DNA from: Rhynchopus sp. YZ270_cl-10
Taxonomy: Eukaryota; Euglenozoa; Diplonemea; Diplonemida; Diplonemidae
Length of the DNA stretch: 64,000 bases
Reading direction: 5' to 3'
NCBI GenBank assembly: GCA_964035575.1
Contig: OZ037879.1
Coordinates: 620,001-684,000 of the forward strand
The notes beneath the pieces were generated by a model. It did not search any database. It worked only from the letters and a program-made list of their open reading frames with translations, and was not told where the DNA came from. Position numbers and translations under genes: made by a program. Positions 1 to 11,450 of the stretch are shown piece by piece (position 1 is the stretch's first letter; each line of letters opens with the position of its first letter).

Positions 1-2058
1 TACAGCGCACCCGGGAGGATGCATTCTGACACAATTCTATACTTGTGGTAGAAAGCCAGCGGCATACATCGTAGGCGTTGCAGGGCTGCAATGGCCTTGC
101 GGACTCGTTCCGGAGAGGAGCGTCGAGAGTGCTTCGAGCAGTAGAGGTAGACCCCTAGGATCTTGACCTTCACCAGTGTTTTGTACCTGTGACCTGTGTT
201 CGAGACAAGAGTGCTGGTGAAGCTCTCACGTGATCCAAATGCAACGGTTTTGGTGTCGTTAAGTTTCATTCCGGTGATGGCACAAAACCTCTCCACAATG
301 CGCAGGCATGGCTCTAAGCTGTTCATCGACTTCCGTGACAGGAGGGTGATGTCGTCCGCGTACGCACGTGAGCAGGTGTTCTTGCAGCTGTCCAGGTCCT
401 TCAGCAGCACTGCGACGAGCGCATTAATCAAGACGACGCTGATGGGGCATCCTTGGAGGATGCCGTTCGTCACTCTGAACGGGGTACCCACGCCAAGTGG
501 AAGCTGGAACCTACGTTGAAGTTGCTCGTACATGGTGCGGAGCGGCTGCAGAATGCGGGGGTGTAGCCCTAGTCGTGCTGCGAGCTCGAGGGTAAGCTTC
601 TGGGGGACACGGTCAAAGCACTTAGCAAAGTCAAGTGCCAGGCCGTACAGCGGTTCTCCGCCAGACAGTGCGTCTTCCAGCTGCGTGCAGATGTCGAACA
701 GGACGTTGTGAGCCCCGTGGCGAGGGCGGAAGCCGTGTTGGTCCTTGTGAACCCAGGTTTCTTGCCACTTCTGGATACTACGTACTCGTGCTGACGCCCA
801 GAGTCTGTAGACACTGCTCGTCACGGTGATCGGGCGGTGGTCCAGCGGGTCCTTTCCCTCTCCCTTTGGTATGAGAGTCACGATCGCAGTTAGCAACGCT
901 TCAGGCCACGTGCCGGATTCTTCGATCTCGTTGAACGTTGTGGCAAACGCATTCAGCAGGACCACAGGAAGGCGCTTCAGCTCACCCATGCGCCACCCAT
1001 CGACACCACATGCGCCTGACTTCTTCTTACTCTGCAGAACGCGGTCCAGGTCCTCCCCAGTGAGAGGGAGCAAATCCATGTTGTGCTTCGCTACATGTTT
1101 CCCAAACACAGCATCAAAGTCGTCATACTCCGGTTCAGGGCACTCGCGGTAGAGCTGGAATACAGATTTCCACTCTTCCTGGAGGATGGCATCCATCTCT
1201 TGTGCGTTGGCCGTCAGGGTCCCGTCTCTTCTAGCCACAGCCAGCAGATCGTCCGGCAGGGTACCCCTGCAGAAGGCCGTGAGCTTCTTCCGGTCCACGT
1301 CGAAGTTGTGCACCGCCTTCAGCTTCAGTTGCTTTTCCCTGTAGACTCGATTGTCCCTGCCCAGGTCACTCGCCAGTGTCGCAGAGGAAGTGTGGAGGTC
1401 CGCTGCTAGCGTCAGCTGCTCTGCTATGCCCAGGGGAAGTTCGTCCACAGACAGGTCACGCACACGCAGTTCCTTGCATTTCCGGAGTGTCGATGCCCAC
1501 AGGCAGTAGGTCTTGTGCTCCATCACGGTGAACCCCCCATTCGCCAGTCTCTTTAGTTGAATCTGGAGCTCCAGAGACATATTCGCCAGGCGGGCCAGCT
1601 CCACCTGTCGAGGGGGTGCTGCACCTGTCGAGTATTTCGTCGTCGGGGCTGCGATCGTTTTCTGCACCGGCTGCCTCACCTCACCACGGCCACGGTGGCC
1701 ACGATTCGTGGGGATGCCATCGTCTCTCGCACACAGAAGTAGGTACTCCTCACTAGCCTGCGACACCGCATTCCACATGTCATGTACGTCCAGACGTGCT
1801 TCAGCTTCGTGGAAGCCCTTCGCAGCCAGGAGAGCGGCGCATTGTGCTGATCTCTGCACACTCAGGTCAGGCTTCACCATCGACAGATCCTTCGGCACAA
1901 CAAATCGGTAGACTAGTTGTGTGAAGGCGGCAAGAGAGAGCTCCACAGTGACAGCGCTGTGCTGCGGTACTCCCACGTGGTGCGTCGTACACCTGGACAA
2001 AGCAGCGGCCGCCACCTCATTCAGCAGTACGTGGTCAATCCGCGTACCTTCAGAGTCG
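1..2058 (-). mobile_element. 5'-truncated LINE (non-LTR retrotransposon), running off the left edge
   Basis: Read on the minus strand, one frame stays open from about 2058 to base 1. It begins inside the end of an apurinic-type endonuclease domain (motif GTRIDHVLLNE, then PQHSAVTVEL) and continues into a reverse transcriptase. Upstream of 2058 the frame is lost in A-rich sequence unrelated to coding DNA, so the copy looks 5'-truncated, as is usual for target-primed LINE insertions. The 3' end lies outside the window. The open frame over about 685 codons suggests a fairly recent insertion. The clade cannot be told by eye. Confidence 0.9.
1..2058 (-). CDS. LINE endonuclease (C-terminal end) and reverse transcriptase, partial
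   Basis: This enzyme would copy the element's RNA at a nicked target site. Visible in order are the end of the endonuclease/exonuclease/phosphatase fold (about 2058-1940), a linker, the finger motif TLIPKGEGKDPLDHRPIT (near 840-890), HGFRPRHGAHN (near 715-745), the palm motif ALDFAKCFDRVPQKL (near 600-640), NGILQGCPIS (near 440-470), the catalytic box AYADDIT (near 345-365), and the thumb-proximal GMKLNDTKT (near 255-280). No stop was met in the stretches translated. There is no native start because the copy is truncated, and the C-terminus is outside the window. Confidence 0.88.
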
Positions 2059-2745
2059 CGTAAAAAAAATAACTGGTGTAAAAAAAAATAACAGATTTGA
2101 AAAACTGAAACTGAAACTGATGACCTCCGGAAGGTATCACGAAGACAGAACACAACCTCGCTAAAAAAAGACGAGCATCAAAAGCGACGCCGTCCCGAAA
2201 GCTGGAGAGAAGGACACACCAGAGGGGGGCGATGTCAGTTTGCATTTCGGGGATAACATCACGAGGTCTTGTGAACACACACACACACAAAATGAAGCTG
2301 GTAATAGGTACAGACACCTCTTGGATGCAGGCATGTGAAAGAAAAACAACACAGAAGCTAGAGGAGAAATAAAATGTTCTCAGAATGTACTGTTTTTTTT
2401 CTTTATAATTTGTGGACAATCTCCGGGAGAAGTTTTGTTTTAGTTTTTTTATATAAATTTTCGCCCAAAAACCAAAACTCAAAAGTGGCCTTTTGAAAAT
2501 ATGGCTTGGGGTGTATCAGGTTATAGCTAGACTCTTTTGCATGGCGTAGTTGCCATCTCATGTACAGAACACCACTTCCTCACTGTACATCATCAACGCA
2601 AATATAGCTTCATTCGTTGTTGCTTTTTTGTGAAGGACGCATTTTTTTATCCAAAAACCATTCTTTCTAAATCCGAACAAAAAAAAGAGATAAAATCCTA
2701 CGCAATTCACCTCTTTCACACATTCTCAGGGAGGATAGTCTACAA
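2059..2745. other. Intergenic, AT-rich
   Basis: Between the LINE and the WD40 gene lie homopolymer runs of A and T and a short CA run near 2276-2290. No reading frame with a recognisable motif or codon structure was seen. Confidence 0.5.
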
Positions 2746-4173
2746 CTATTTTACCCTTGGCTTGCGAACACGGGGTTTTTCTTCGGGGATCGGTTTCAAC
2801 CCACCTGCAAGGACAATCTCTCTGACGGACGCCATCGAGCTGCCTAACTCGAAGAGAAACCGTCCGCAGCGGGTGACGGCTACGCTCATACCGTCTGTTA
2901 CTGTGGGGCAGCGGCGACGTTCGTCCTCTAGAGCTAGCGGCCGTGCTGAGCACTTGCTGAAATCGTTCACGACTATTTCCTTCTTCAGGATAGCGAAGAC
3001 GTGACCTGGCACCGGAGCTACGGCGATGGCGAAGACAGCAGAAGCATAGCGAATGACGGACACACAATCCATCGCATCGCAGTCCCAGAGGCGCACCGTC
3101 CCATCCACCCCCGACGACAGCAAGACCTGCCCGCACTCCAGCACCACAAGCCCAGTAATGTCCCCCTTATGCCCCTTCAAATGCTTGATGCAGGCGCCCG
3201 AACCCCCATCTTCGATGTCCCACATCTTAATGACGCTTTGGGTGTTGGTTGAAAAGATGTGGCGTTCGGAGACAACCATCTTGTTGATGCGGACTGCCTG
3301 GCGGACGCCAATGGTGTGGCCAGTGAGCATGCACCAGACGCGGATTGTTTTGTCATCACCTGTTTTGGGGTGGGTGTGTGTAGCATTGCATATTAGTTTT
3401 CTTTGAAAAGACAAATAACGTATGTTAAAAAGCGTTTGATGGATACAATAGTTTGGGTTATAGGAGACACAATTTTCTCAAAAAAAAAATCATTACGCAT
3501 CTACTGTTTGGATAAAGAAAACCAGACGAAAGGGGGGTTTGGGGGGAAGCGTTTCATTATTGAATGCATCCCCATACAAAAGAAAAGAAACCGCCATACC
3601 CGCAGAAAGCAGATTACTCCCCGACCGCGTAAAGCACACTGTGCGCACTGTGTTTTTGTGCCCGACAAACTCATAGAGCACAGCCCCTTCTGAGAGGGCC
3701 AACACCGTTACCCCTCTTGCCACGGCCACGATGTTCTCGGAGGGGGAAAAGGCGGGGGCTGTGAGGCCACGACGTTCGAAATGCCAAACGATCTGTGCGG
3801 TGAGGGTATCCCAGAGGGAGGCAGTGTCATGCTCGCAGCAGAAGAGGAATTTGCCACTGCGTGAGAGCGTGAAGGCAGTCACGGTGCCGTTGGTGTCGTA
3901 GACCATTGGGGCTTGCACAGCGACACTTTCCTGCGTCAATTCAAGCTCCATCTCTGTACTAAGCTGTGTATTGCATATTAATTCCTCATCATCTCCTATA
4001 CACGCACCCCCTTCCCCACCACGAATCCGCAGTGCAAACAAACGCGTCGCAGGCATCTCCTTTGGAAAGACCTCACCGATCAGCTTCCGCTTCAAACTCA
4101 AGACTGTCTCATCGTCGGTCAATGACACAATAACGGTCTCTCCGGTGTCCTTGAAATTGCAGGTAACTTGCAT
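2746..4173 (-). CDS. Ubiquitin-like domain plus WD40 repeat protein (2 exons)
   Basis: The exons are 4173-3600 and 3359-2746. The 240-bp intron starts GTATGG and ends CAG; splicing restores the WD signature SAGDDKTIRVW across the junction. The product is about 395 residues. Residues 1-70 (MQVTCNFKDTG, then DDETVLSLKRKL and LFALRIRGGEG) look like a ubiquitin-like beta-grasp. The rest holds WD40 blades: TASLWDTLTAQIVWHF, GHKNTVRTVCFTRSG, KMWDIEDGG, HLKGHKGDITGLVV, DGTVRLWDCD. The C-terminus is basic. WD40 proteins are scaffolds, and an N-terminal Ubl followed by WD repeats recalls the NLE1/Notchless layout, but there are fewer clear blades than in that family, so orthology is not claimed. The ATG at 4173 was chosen over upstream non-ATG codons because the Ubl fold starts there. 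Confidence 0.85.
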
Positions 4174-4780
4174 TGCGAAAAATGTGTAAAAAAGAACGAA
4201 AGTTGAAAGATAAACACTCAATTGGTGTACCAATGCCTTCGAAGAGGTGAGGTAAGGGGGAGTTGTGTTTCACGTTGGCAAAGAGGGGGGGGGAAAAAAT
4301 GAATTTTTCTTTGTTGTCAAGAAGTTCCAAGATAATGAGGCCAAAGAGGAAACACTTTGGTGCGCATCACTAAAAAAATAGTAGGATCGGTAGATGGGTT
4401 GTTGCGTTGAGTTGCACAAATCCTCCTGTTTGAGGAATGAGTTGGCAACCGTACCCGATAATACCATTTCTCCTTTAAAGCTTCGTAGAAATAAAAAACA
4501 ACAAAATAAAAGAGAGAAAAAAAACCTTGTCAGGACTGAACTTCATCAACAATACGGCCCCCAGAAACCCTAACTAAAGGGTTTTCTGGCAAGCAGTGCC
4601 TCGGGCATTCTACCTTTTTTTTTTTTTGTACTCCCTTTTCCCCATGATTTTCTCAAGAATTTCCCCCCCTCCTCCTCCTCCCCCGAGATGTTTTTTTTTT
4701 GTATGTAAACACAGCAAAAACATCCTCATTTTTCCCCTTCTTCCTCCTCCCCCTCCTCCTCCTCTCTTCCCCCATTCTTC
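4174..4780. other. Intergenic, with C/T-rich tracts
   Basis: The + strand carries long C/T-rich runs (about 4605-4800), which are G/A-rich in the transcribed sense. No gene was seen. This is the 3' flank of the 800-residue gene and the 5' flank of the WD40 gene. Confidence 0.4.
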
Positions 4781-7401
4781 TCACACACTTGACACCTGAA
4801 CAACGTCCTTTGTCTCCAACGGCCGTAATCTCAGCTGCGAACACGCTCTATCCCTCTTCTTCTTCGTCTGCGACAGAATCGCTTCTGTGTGCATCCTGAG
4901 GCCAAACATCTTGCGGTACTCCTTCTTTTCCATCCGCACTTTGTAGATTGCCTCCTTTTCGCGTTCTTGCTCTGCAGTCACTTCATTTTTTATTCTGCGT
5001 GCGTGGCGTGCGGCGACAAGCTTCATTTGGTCTACCTGACGTCTTTCGTTCTCCGCAAGCTGTGCGTTTTTCATTGAAATCAATGCATCTGTGTTCATAT
5101 GCTCTTTTCTCTTTAATTCCGCCTGCCGTGCCGCCTGCAAAGTAAACCCCTGTGCCCTCCACTCTCCTGCAGACGCATCTGCGCTCTTCATAATCGGAGT
5201 GTTCTCCGGCCATCTCAAATCCGATATATTCTCCACCCCATCCTTCCCTCTGACCTGCACCCAATCCCGACACTGCCTCATCACACTGTTTTTTTTGGCC
5301 ACATTCTCTTGGTCGGTAGACATCCCATAACGTACGTGAGGGTCTCTTGAATCAGTAATCTGCATAATGTCCATGCCTCTCCCATATGTAGAAAAACAGC
5401 GTGATTTGAGTCGAGGGTGCTGCCGTGACGATTTTTCAACAGAATAAAGGAAAAGACTTCCAAAATAGGTGCGAAGCAGGCCACGGAGGTGGTGCCGACA
5501 GCGGAAGGCGACTTCGAAACGGAGGGTATCGCGACGACGGTTTTGTTTCGTTCCGGGAACACTCTTTCGCCCCGCGGCTGCCAGCTGCAAGCGAAAGAAG
5601 CATTGTCTGGCAACCCCAATCAACACCTTTTTTCTCATACAATTCAACACCGCGGCTAGCAAAAACAACTCTTCTGCTGGATACTCTGCAATACGACGGT
5701 ATGCTCTTCCACCACGAATCTGCCCTAAACGGTGCCCTGCTACTACCCCTTCAAATGGAAACTGCAATATCCGCAACGTTCTATTCGGCTGTGCGCACAA
5801 CGCAAAACAGACCCTACTGTACAACACCACACCACGCCGTCCTTTGCCTAGGTCCGCACTGCTATACGACACATCAGAGACAGCAGGGGACATCAGCGTA
5901 AGACAGTTCTTCTCTCGGTTAACCCGCTCTGCCACTGCGGTGCGGCTTCCCCCTGACCCAAGAAAATCCATTACAGCAAGGCAAGGTCGCGTCTCAGAAG
6001 GGAAGTAATAATCCGTGCAGTTCTCGGGGATAGTGAGGGTGTCGTGTTCTATGGAGTGTGTGCAGACCTGGAGAAGAGCTGATTCTGCTGCAAGATCGAA
6101 GTCCACCTGTTGTGACATATCTGTCAAAAAGGCGGTGATAATTCCCCCAATTCTCTCCGTACTGTGGACAGTCCCGCTGACCCGAGTCATATCTTCGCAT
6201 ATGACAGTCCAATGAAGGTTTTCACTGTCTTGGAGGTTATATCGTGCGGCTTCTTCGTGGAGGCATGCAATACGGTGTTCTTTTGCAACAGTGTGAGGAT
6301 CGAGACCACAGCCGCATTTTCCGAGCAGGATGCATTGAGGGTTGGGTACTGCAACCTCACGGCAGACGTCGACCAGGAGGGTGACTGCACTGCCGTTTCC
6401 TTCGGTTCCTAGCGCACAGAGACTGTTTCCTTTGCGATAGATCTGCGGCTGGCTTGCGGTCGGGGCGTTGAGGAGGAGGGGTGGTGGGGGTGGTGGGGGA
6501 GGCGGGGCAATGCGTTTGAGACGTCTGCGTGGATGGGTTTGGTAGAGCTTCTGCAGGCAGTAGTAGTCGGAGGTGCAGGACTGCACACCGGGCTCTTCGT
6601 GGTTGGTGACGGAGAGGGGGAAGAGCGAGGCGTTGCCGCCTGCAGGGCCTTGGCTTGAGCTGCGGAGGGCCTTGCTGAGCTCTGCGAACCTGCGTGCGCC
6701 GGAGGCGCCGAAGACGTCGGGGAGGTCGCTGAGGGAGCTGGCAACGAGGGAGGTGACGTCGACGGCGGCGGGTTGGGTTTGCTTGCGGCGTTTGCGGGTG
6801 GCGGCAGAGGCCCGTAGGGCAAGGCGTTTGATGTTGTCGCGTTCGAGGCTGTGCTGGTGCAGTATGGCGTTCAGCTTGTAGCCCTCAAAGTACTCCCAGA
6901 ACTGCCGCTTCTTATGCTCCTGCTCGCGCACCTCACGCAGTCGTGTCGCGTGTTGGGAACACCTCCGTCGGTTTACATCCTCCTGACGCTTCCTGCGTGC
7001 ATCTGCTGCGAGGGAAATCTGTGGGATGTGGGGGATGTGGGGGAGGGGGGTGTATGTCAGGGTCCAAGCTGAAGTGTGTGTTTGATATGGTTGATATGAT
7101 GCTGGTTGGCGAGGGTTTGGAGACCGTTCTTAGTACCATTTTGTAGATTTGAAAAGAAAATCGAAATTTTGATCGGAAAATCTTAATTACTGTGGTCTAC
7201 ATCAGGGGGAAGGAAAATGTCGAGAGGGGGGTGTACCTTTTGCTGTTCCTTTACAACCTCTTGAAGGCGTTGCTTCAGTGCGGTGCGCAGTGTGTCCTCT
7301 GTCTGCTCGATGTTGCCGCGACGATGCGACTGTTCAACTGACATCATGAGGCGTGCTTGTCTGTCCTGCGTCTGTTGTTCGTGCACGGTAGTGGCGGACA
7401 T
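4781..7401 (-). CDS. 800-residue protein of unknown function with charged helical ends (2 exons)
   Basis: Exon 1 is 7401-7237 (ATG; 55 codons ending KEQQK). The intron 7236-7019 has GTACAC...CAG ends. Exon 2 runs 7018-4781 in phase 0. The N-terminal 110 residues are highly charged and helical (RLQEVVKEQQK, RRKRQEDVNRRR, REQEHKKRQFWEYFEGYK). A run of nine prolines lies near residue 230. The middle contains cysteine-rich patches (CILLGKCGCGLD) and a mixed alpha/beta stretch. The last 150 residues are again charged and helical (ELKRKEHMNTDALISMKNAQ, EQEREKEAIYKVRMEKKEYRK). I do not recognise the family. The layout resembles flagellar or cytoskeletal proteins of protists, which is inference only. 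Confidence 0.75.
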
Positions 7402-7722
7402 CGTGAAGGGAAGAAGGAAAAACTTTCAACACAACACAACAGAGCAGCAGGCTTCTTCTTCGACGCAGTTTTGAAACACCACCCTTTTTTGTTATCGAAT
7501 CTTCTCAGTAAGTAAAGACAGTTGAAAAACAGCTTTAACACAAACTCCAAAGAAACCCAGAAAGATGATTCTAAGCCTCTCAAAATGCTGAGAGAGAGAG
7601 GGAGGAGAGGAAGGCTTCTTTTGACAACGATAACGTCACATTCCTTTTTGAAAAGGGAGAATATTTATTTTGACTGTAAGTGGTTGTGGTTGTGGTGTAG
7701 TATATGCAGGGGGGGACTGTCA
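7402..7722. other. Intergenic 5' flank
   Basis: This is the 5' flank of the 800-residue gene. It includes a pyrimidine-rich stretch in the minus sense just before the ATG and no recognisable coding sequence. Confidence 0.35.
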
Positions 7723-7822
7723 CATACCCAGAAGGCGAATTTCGTATTCGCCCTATATTCGGATCCGAATACGATATTCGGATCCGAATATAGGCCGAAT
7801 ACGTATTCGCCTTCTGGGTATG
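7723..7822. repeat. About 100-bp near-perfect palindrome
   Basis: The left arm begins CATACCCAGAAGGCGAAT and the right arm ends ATTCGCCTTCTGGGTATG. The centre carries nested copies of ATTCGGATCCGAAT, itself a perfect palindrome. Apart from a few substitutions the whole 100 bp is self-complementary, so it can form one long hairpin or cruciform. No coding content. It may be a very short foldback element; the flanks GACTGTCA and CCTAGAGA show no obvious target-site duplication. Confidence 0.85.
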
Positions 7823-8266
7823 CCTAGAGAGGGGGAGAGGGGTATCAGAGTATCAAAAAGGGGAGGGGGGGAGAGAGTGATCTTTTTGTTTATTACTAAG
7901 ACTTAGGGGGGGGGAAGGTGGAAGGGGAGGGACTGAGCCCCATCTGGTTGAGTTTAAGGGAAAGAAAGGAGGGAAAGAAAGAGAGAGAGAGAGAGAGAGG
8001 GGTTTGATAAGATGAACCTACGCCTCACCTTAGTGGAGTAAAGAAATAGACAAAGTGAATGGCAGAAAAAAAAAGATCGGATCTTTTGTTTGTGCGCTCA
8101 AAGCCGGAAAACAAAAAGGTGAAAATGCTGTTTAATTGAAGTAAGGTTGTTGTGGTTAAATGCGTACTCAAAGAAAACAAGCAAACTTCTGTTTTATTCA
8201 ATCCGTTTGGTTTGCCCTGCAGCGCTGCCTCCAATCTTTTTAGAAATTGACAACAAATTGTTTTAT
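7823..8266. other. Intergenic with G-rich and GA-repeat tracts
   Basis: The tracts include a GA microsatellite near 7979-8000. No gene was seen. Confidence 0.4.
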
Positions 8267-8902
8267 CAGGGTATTAGTTACCGTACAAATTCTGGTTTTG
8301 AAAACCAGAATTCCCCAATTCTGGTTATTCAAAAAAAAAAAAAAAGTGAGATTCGGGATTTTTCAAAAAAAATTTTTTTTTGGCCAGGGGCCTGAAGGAA
8401 GTTCGGTTCCCACCCACCCCCCCAGCAGCCCAACCTCCTCATATCGAGCGAGAATAAGGGATCGGCGATCATAAAAAAGTAGCGTACCGTGGCTGCGCCT
8501 GTGGCACAGCCAAAAATTATGAGCAGTAGCCCTACTATGCCATAGTTTCGCTGTGAAAATGTTCGATTTTGTACATGTGTCACAATTTTTGAAATGTTGC
8601 GTACCGTGGCTTCGCCAGAAAAGTTTTGATGCCATGACCGCCGTTTCTTCTTGTACTAAGGGAAGGTTTTGTTTGCTAGAGAGAGCCCAGTGCAGGTTAG
8701 TTTGGTTCCTGATGTACGTTACCATCCCACGTCATCATGTTTTGACGCGAAATGAACGGACCTTTTCGCGCGGAGCGCAGAAAATTTTTTGTTGACCCCT
8801 TTTTTGGCAGACCACAAGAAAAAATAGCGATTCCTGCTGGGGGAGGGAAAAAACCAGATAACCAGAATTTGGCCGGAAAAAAAAAAGCTAACTAATACCC
8901 TG
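8267..8902. mobile_element. MITE-like non-autonomous DNA transposon, TIR CAGGGTATTAGTTA, target duplication GTTTTAT
   Basis: The left end CAGGGTATTAGTTA (8267-8280) is matched exactly by its reverse complement at 8889-8902. The 7-bp direct repeat GTTTTAT flanks it at 8260-8266 and 8903-8909, which is the hallmark of a cut-and-paste insertion. The ends also carry the motif AATTCTGGTTA in inverted orientation just inside the TIRs. The interior (636 bp in all) has no transposase. It contains a segment (about 8566-8800) also found at 10354-10560. The superfamily is not assigned. Confidence 0.85.
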
Positions 8903-8909
8903 GTTTTAT

Positions 8910-8944
<35 letters not shown>

Positions 8945-9835
8945 GCTCGAAGAAGGGAGTTGTAAATGACATGAGAGAGGAGTACGGAACCACTGTATAG
9001 CTGATCCTATTTTCTAATGTTCGAAAGAGAAAGAAGAAGAATCAAAAAGGGAAGACATTTTTTCGTATTGTTGGAAAACAAAGCAAAAAAACGCCCCCTT
9101 TTTTTTCCATTTCAATCAATCGCAGTGCGTAAGAGGATTTTCTTTGCCTACAAGAATCGCCCTACCAGGTAGGGGGTTGTGCACAGAATGTCCTCCCGAA
9201 GACTAGGTTGCTTACAAGGGGGTTTTATTTTCACTTCAGGATCGGATTTGACAAAAAAAAACAATGAAAATATAAAATAACCCCCCCGTCATGTCAAAAT
9301 ATAGCATCAACAAAAAAAATTGATTTATCCAACCTCCAATACACAAGGGGAAACTGGGCAAAACAAAACAAAAAAAAAGGGGGGGGTGGAGGTTCAAGGA
9401 ATGCTAAGATGGGGAACCACCGCAGTTCTTGACACTGTTCTTTATGGTTATGATCTTTAGGTTTACTTTATTTTTTTATTTTGAAAAATTGGGCAAAAAT
9501 TAAGGTGCGAACACCCACGGGATGATGTGACCCTTTTTTGTACCCTTTTTCGTATCTACAATCAATCTAAGAGGTACATACTGTCCTCAAATGCCCACCT
9601 TCTTGAAAAATGCTTAAGTCTACACCCACATGGCTGCCGCTTTGGCATGCATCTGTAAGGACAGCCTTGACTGATACTTTCTGTATTAGCACACGATGCC
9701 TTTTGGCACGTATCTGAGTACCAAAGCTGACAATTCTTGCAAACGGTAAACTTTTTTTTTCCCGCCCCGTCTTTTGTCCAAATTTTTTTTATTATACCAA
9801 ATTGGCCGCGCTCTGTTAGCTCCGAGAGTGTTGTA
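8910..9835. other. Intergenic, very A/T-rich
   Basis: This stretch holds a run of more than 30 A residues (8910-8940), many other homopolymer runs and G/C homopolymers near 9280-9390. No gene or RNA motif was recognised. It lies 3' of the three-exon gene that follows. Confidence 0.4.
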
Positions 9836-11450
9836 TCATTGTGAAGAGCGGATCTTTGTTCGCATCCGCTGTGCAAAACCCCGTACGCTTTCATCCATCA
9901 GGGTCAGTGTGTTGTCGGGCTGCACGTGGACAGAGTCCTTGCAAAATGGGGCTGTCTTGTGGAGCCCAATACCACCGTTCTTCACGGCCCGCTGTTACAG
10001 AGAAATTTTGAAAAGATGAATGCACTCTACACTGTGTCTAAGGATTGGCAAAAAATAACGATATGGCGCGTAATACAAAGCCCCTCGCGGCAGGGTACCT
10101 AACAAAGTTGATAACATGATACTCAGTGGTGATTCGGTTCGAATGATTAAAGAGAAGGTTGAAAAATGCAAAGTGGGAGGTGAGTGAGGGGTGAGGGGGG
10201 TTGTTGAACACACCGTCTGCTGCTGTGAATGTCCGGAGAAGGCTACAGAACACTTCTGCTGCCCTTCGTTGTCCAGGCGCCGTGACATTGCTGTGCGCAC
10301 TGCAGGGGTGTGTCGGGTGTTGTATTGAATGTCGTTTTTTTTATGATCAATTTTTTGAAATGTTACGGACAGTAGCTTCGCCAGAAAATTTTGGTGCCAT
10401 GACCGCCATATCTTTCTCATAAATATACTGAGAACGTACCGAGAGAAGATTTCGTGCAGGATGGGGGGAAACAAAACTATGAGAAAAAGGGGTTTGGTTC
10501 TTTGATACAACCATTCCATCCGCCATGCATTGTCGCGAAATGAACCTTTTTCACACAGAACGCAAAACCAAAACTTGGGCAAAATCTCAGACCCCCTTTT
10601 TCAACCCGAATTCTTCTTTTTTCCAGTCACCAAAAAAGAATTACATACCTTGCTGCGCTGTGAGCGGTGTGGGGTTCAGGAAGGGTTCCTCTTCTGCTTG
10701 GAACATCCGCGATATCGATCTTGAGTATGCCGTCACTGTGGCCCCACGCGCACCACGCCGCGCCTTGCCACCTCCCACCCCCATCTGCCGCGCTGCATTG
10801 ACTGTCGCCTGCGAGAACCCTCGCACCGCCTCACTGTGGCTCTGCGCCCTCCCTCCCCCTGCAGCCACCCACCGCCCACCCTCCTCCACCTGAATAATGT
10901 TACGCCCTCCAATCTGATATTTATCTCCATTCGCCTTAAAGGCCTGCCTCGCGACGTATGGCGGCTGTTTCACAAAGGTGGTTCTGGTATGGCTTCCCCA
11001 CACCCCCGGGTCTTCACACCCGACAAGCAACGACCCGGTGCCTCTATTGTTAATGGAAGAGCCGTTTGCGCGGGTGTTTCGTATGTACGTCTCTGGGGCG
11101 ATCCGGTCGGTGCTGCGAAGTGTCGCGCTTTGTGGGCGTGGTGGGAGGGAATGGGAGGAGGTGTGAATAGAGGTGGTGACGCCTGCCCCGGAAGGGTTCA
11201 GATGCTTGCGGGACATCGCGAGGACTGCGATGCCCTTCATATCGCAGGCAGAGAGTGGACGTTGTCTGTCGCACTGTGCCTGCCTCCTCATGTAGTTGTT
11301 CTCCTGCCTCTCAGCCTTCTGCATCCGGACCATCTCCCCTTTAGGAGGGCACGGCCCCTTCTGTCTGTACTCCGCATTATTTTTATGAAAAAACTCCCTC
11401 CGATGGGTCGTCGAAAACAACGAAAACTCATTCGCAGCTGGAATCACCAT
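9836..11450 (-). CDS. 347-residue protein of unknown function (3 exons)
   Basis: Exon 1 is 11450-10649 (ends CAAG before GTATGT). Exon 2 is 10299-10214 (after CCCTGCAG, ends before GTGTGT). Exon 3 is 9991-9836 (after TAACAG, stop TGA). All three phases agree: exon 2 adds VRTAMSRRLDNEGQQKCS and exon 3 adds RAVKNGGIGLHKTAPFCKD, ending in KIRSSQ. Exon 1 is basic and glycine-rich (KGEMVRMQKAERQENNYMRR, then QSATLRSTDRIAPETYIRN, then FVKQPPYVARQAFKANGDK). It is not recognised; small basic, disordered proteins of this kind are common in protist axonemes, which is inference only. If exon 1 were read through its donor it would stop at once (GG ATG TAA), so the splice is the better model. Confidence 0.7.
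10354..10560. repeat. Dispersed repeat segment, partner of 8566-8800
   Basis: Both segments share, in the same order and orientation, a run near TTTTTGAAATGTT, then GGCTTCGCCAGAAAA (AGCTTCGCC here), a GATGCCATGACCGCC-like run, and GCGAAATGAAC. This copy lies inside intron 1 of the 347-residue gene, and the other is inside the MITE at 8267-8902. It is probably a diverged fragment of the same transposon family, without visible TIRs here. Confidence 0.6.

Noticed and set aside
4600-4790. Proline-rich coding region
   Set aside because: C/T-rich simple sequence with no start context on the gene-bearing strand; treated as spacer.
9562-9894. Cysteine-rich 110-residue minus-strand frame
   Set aside because: It overlaps exon 3 of the 347-residue gene in another frame and has no recognisable zinc-site spacing; exon 3 fits the gene's phase and splice signals better.
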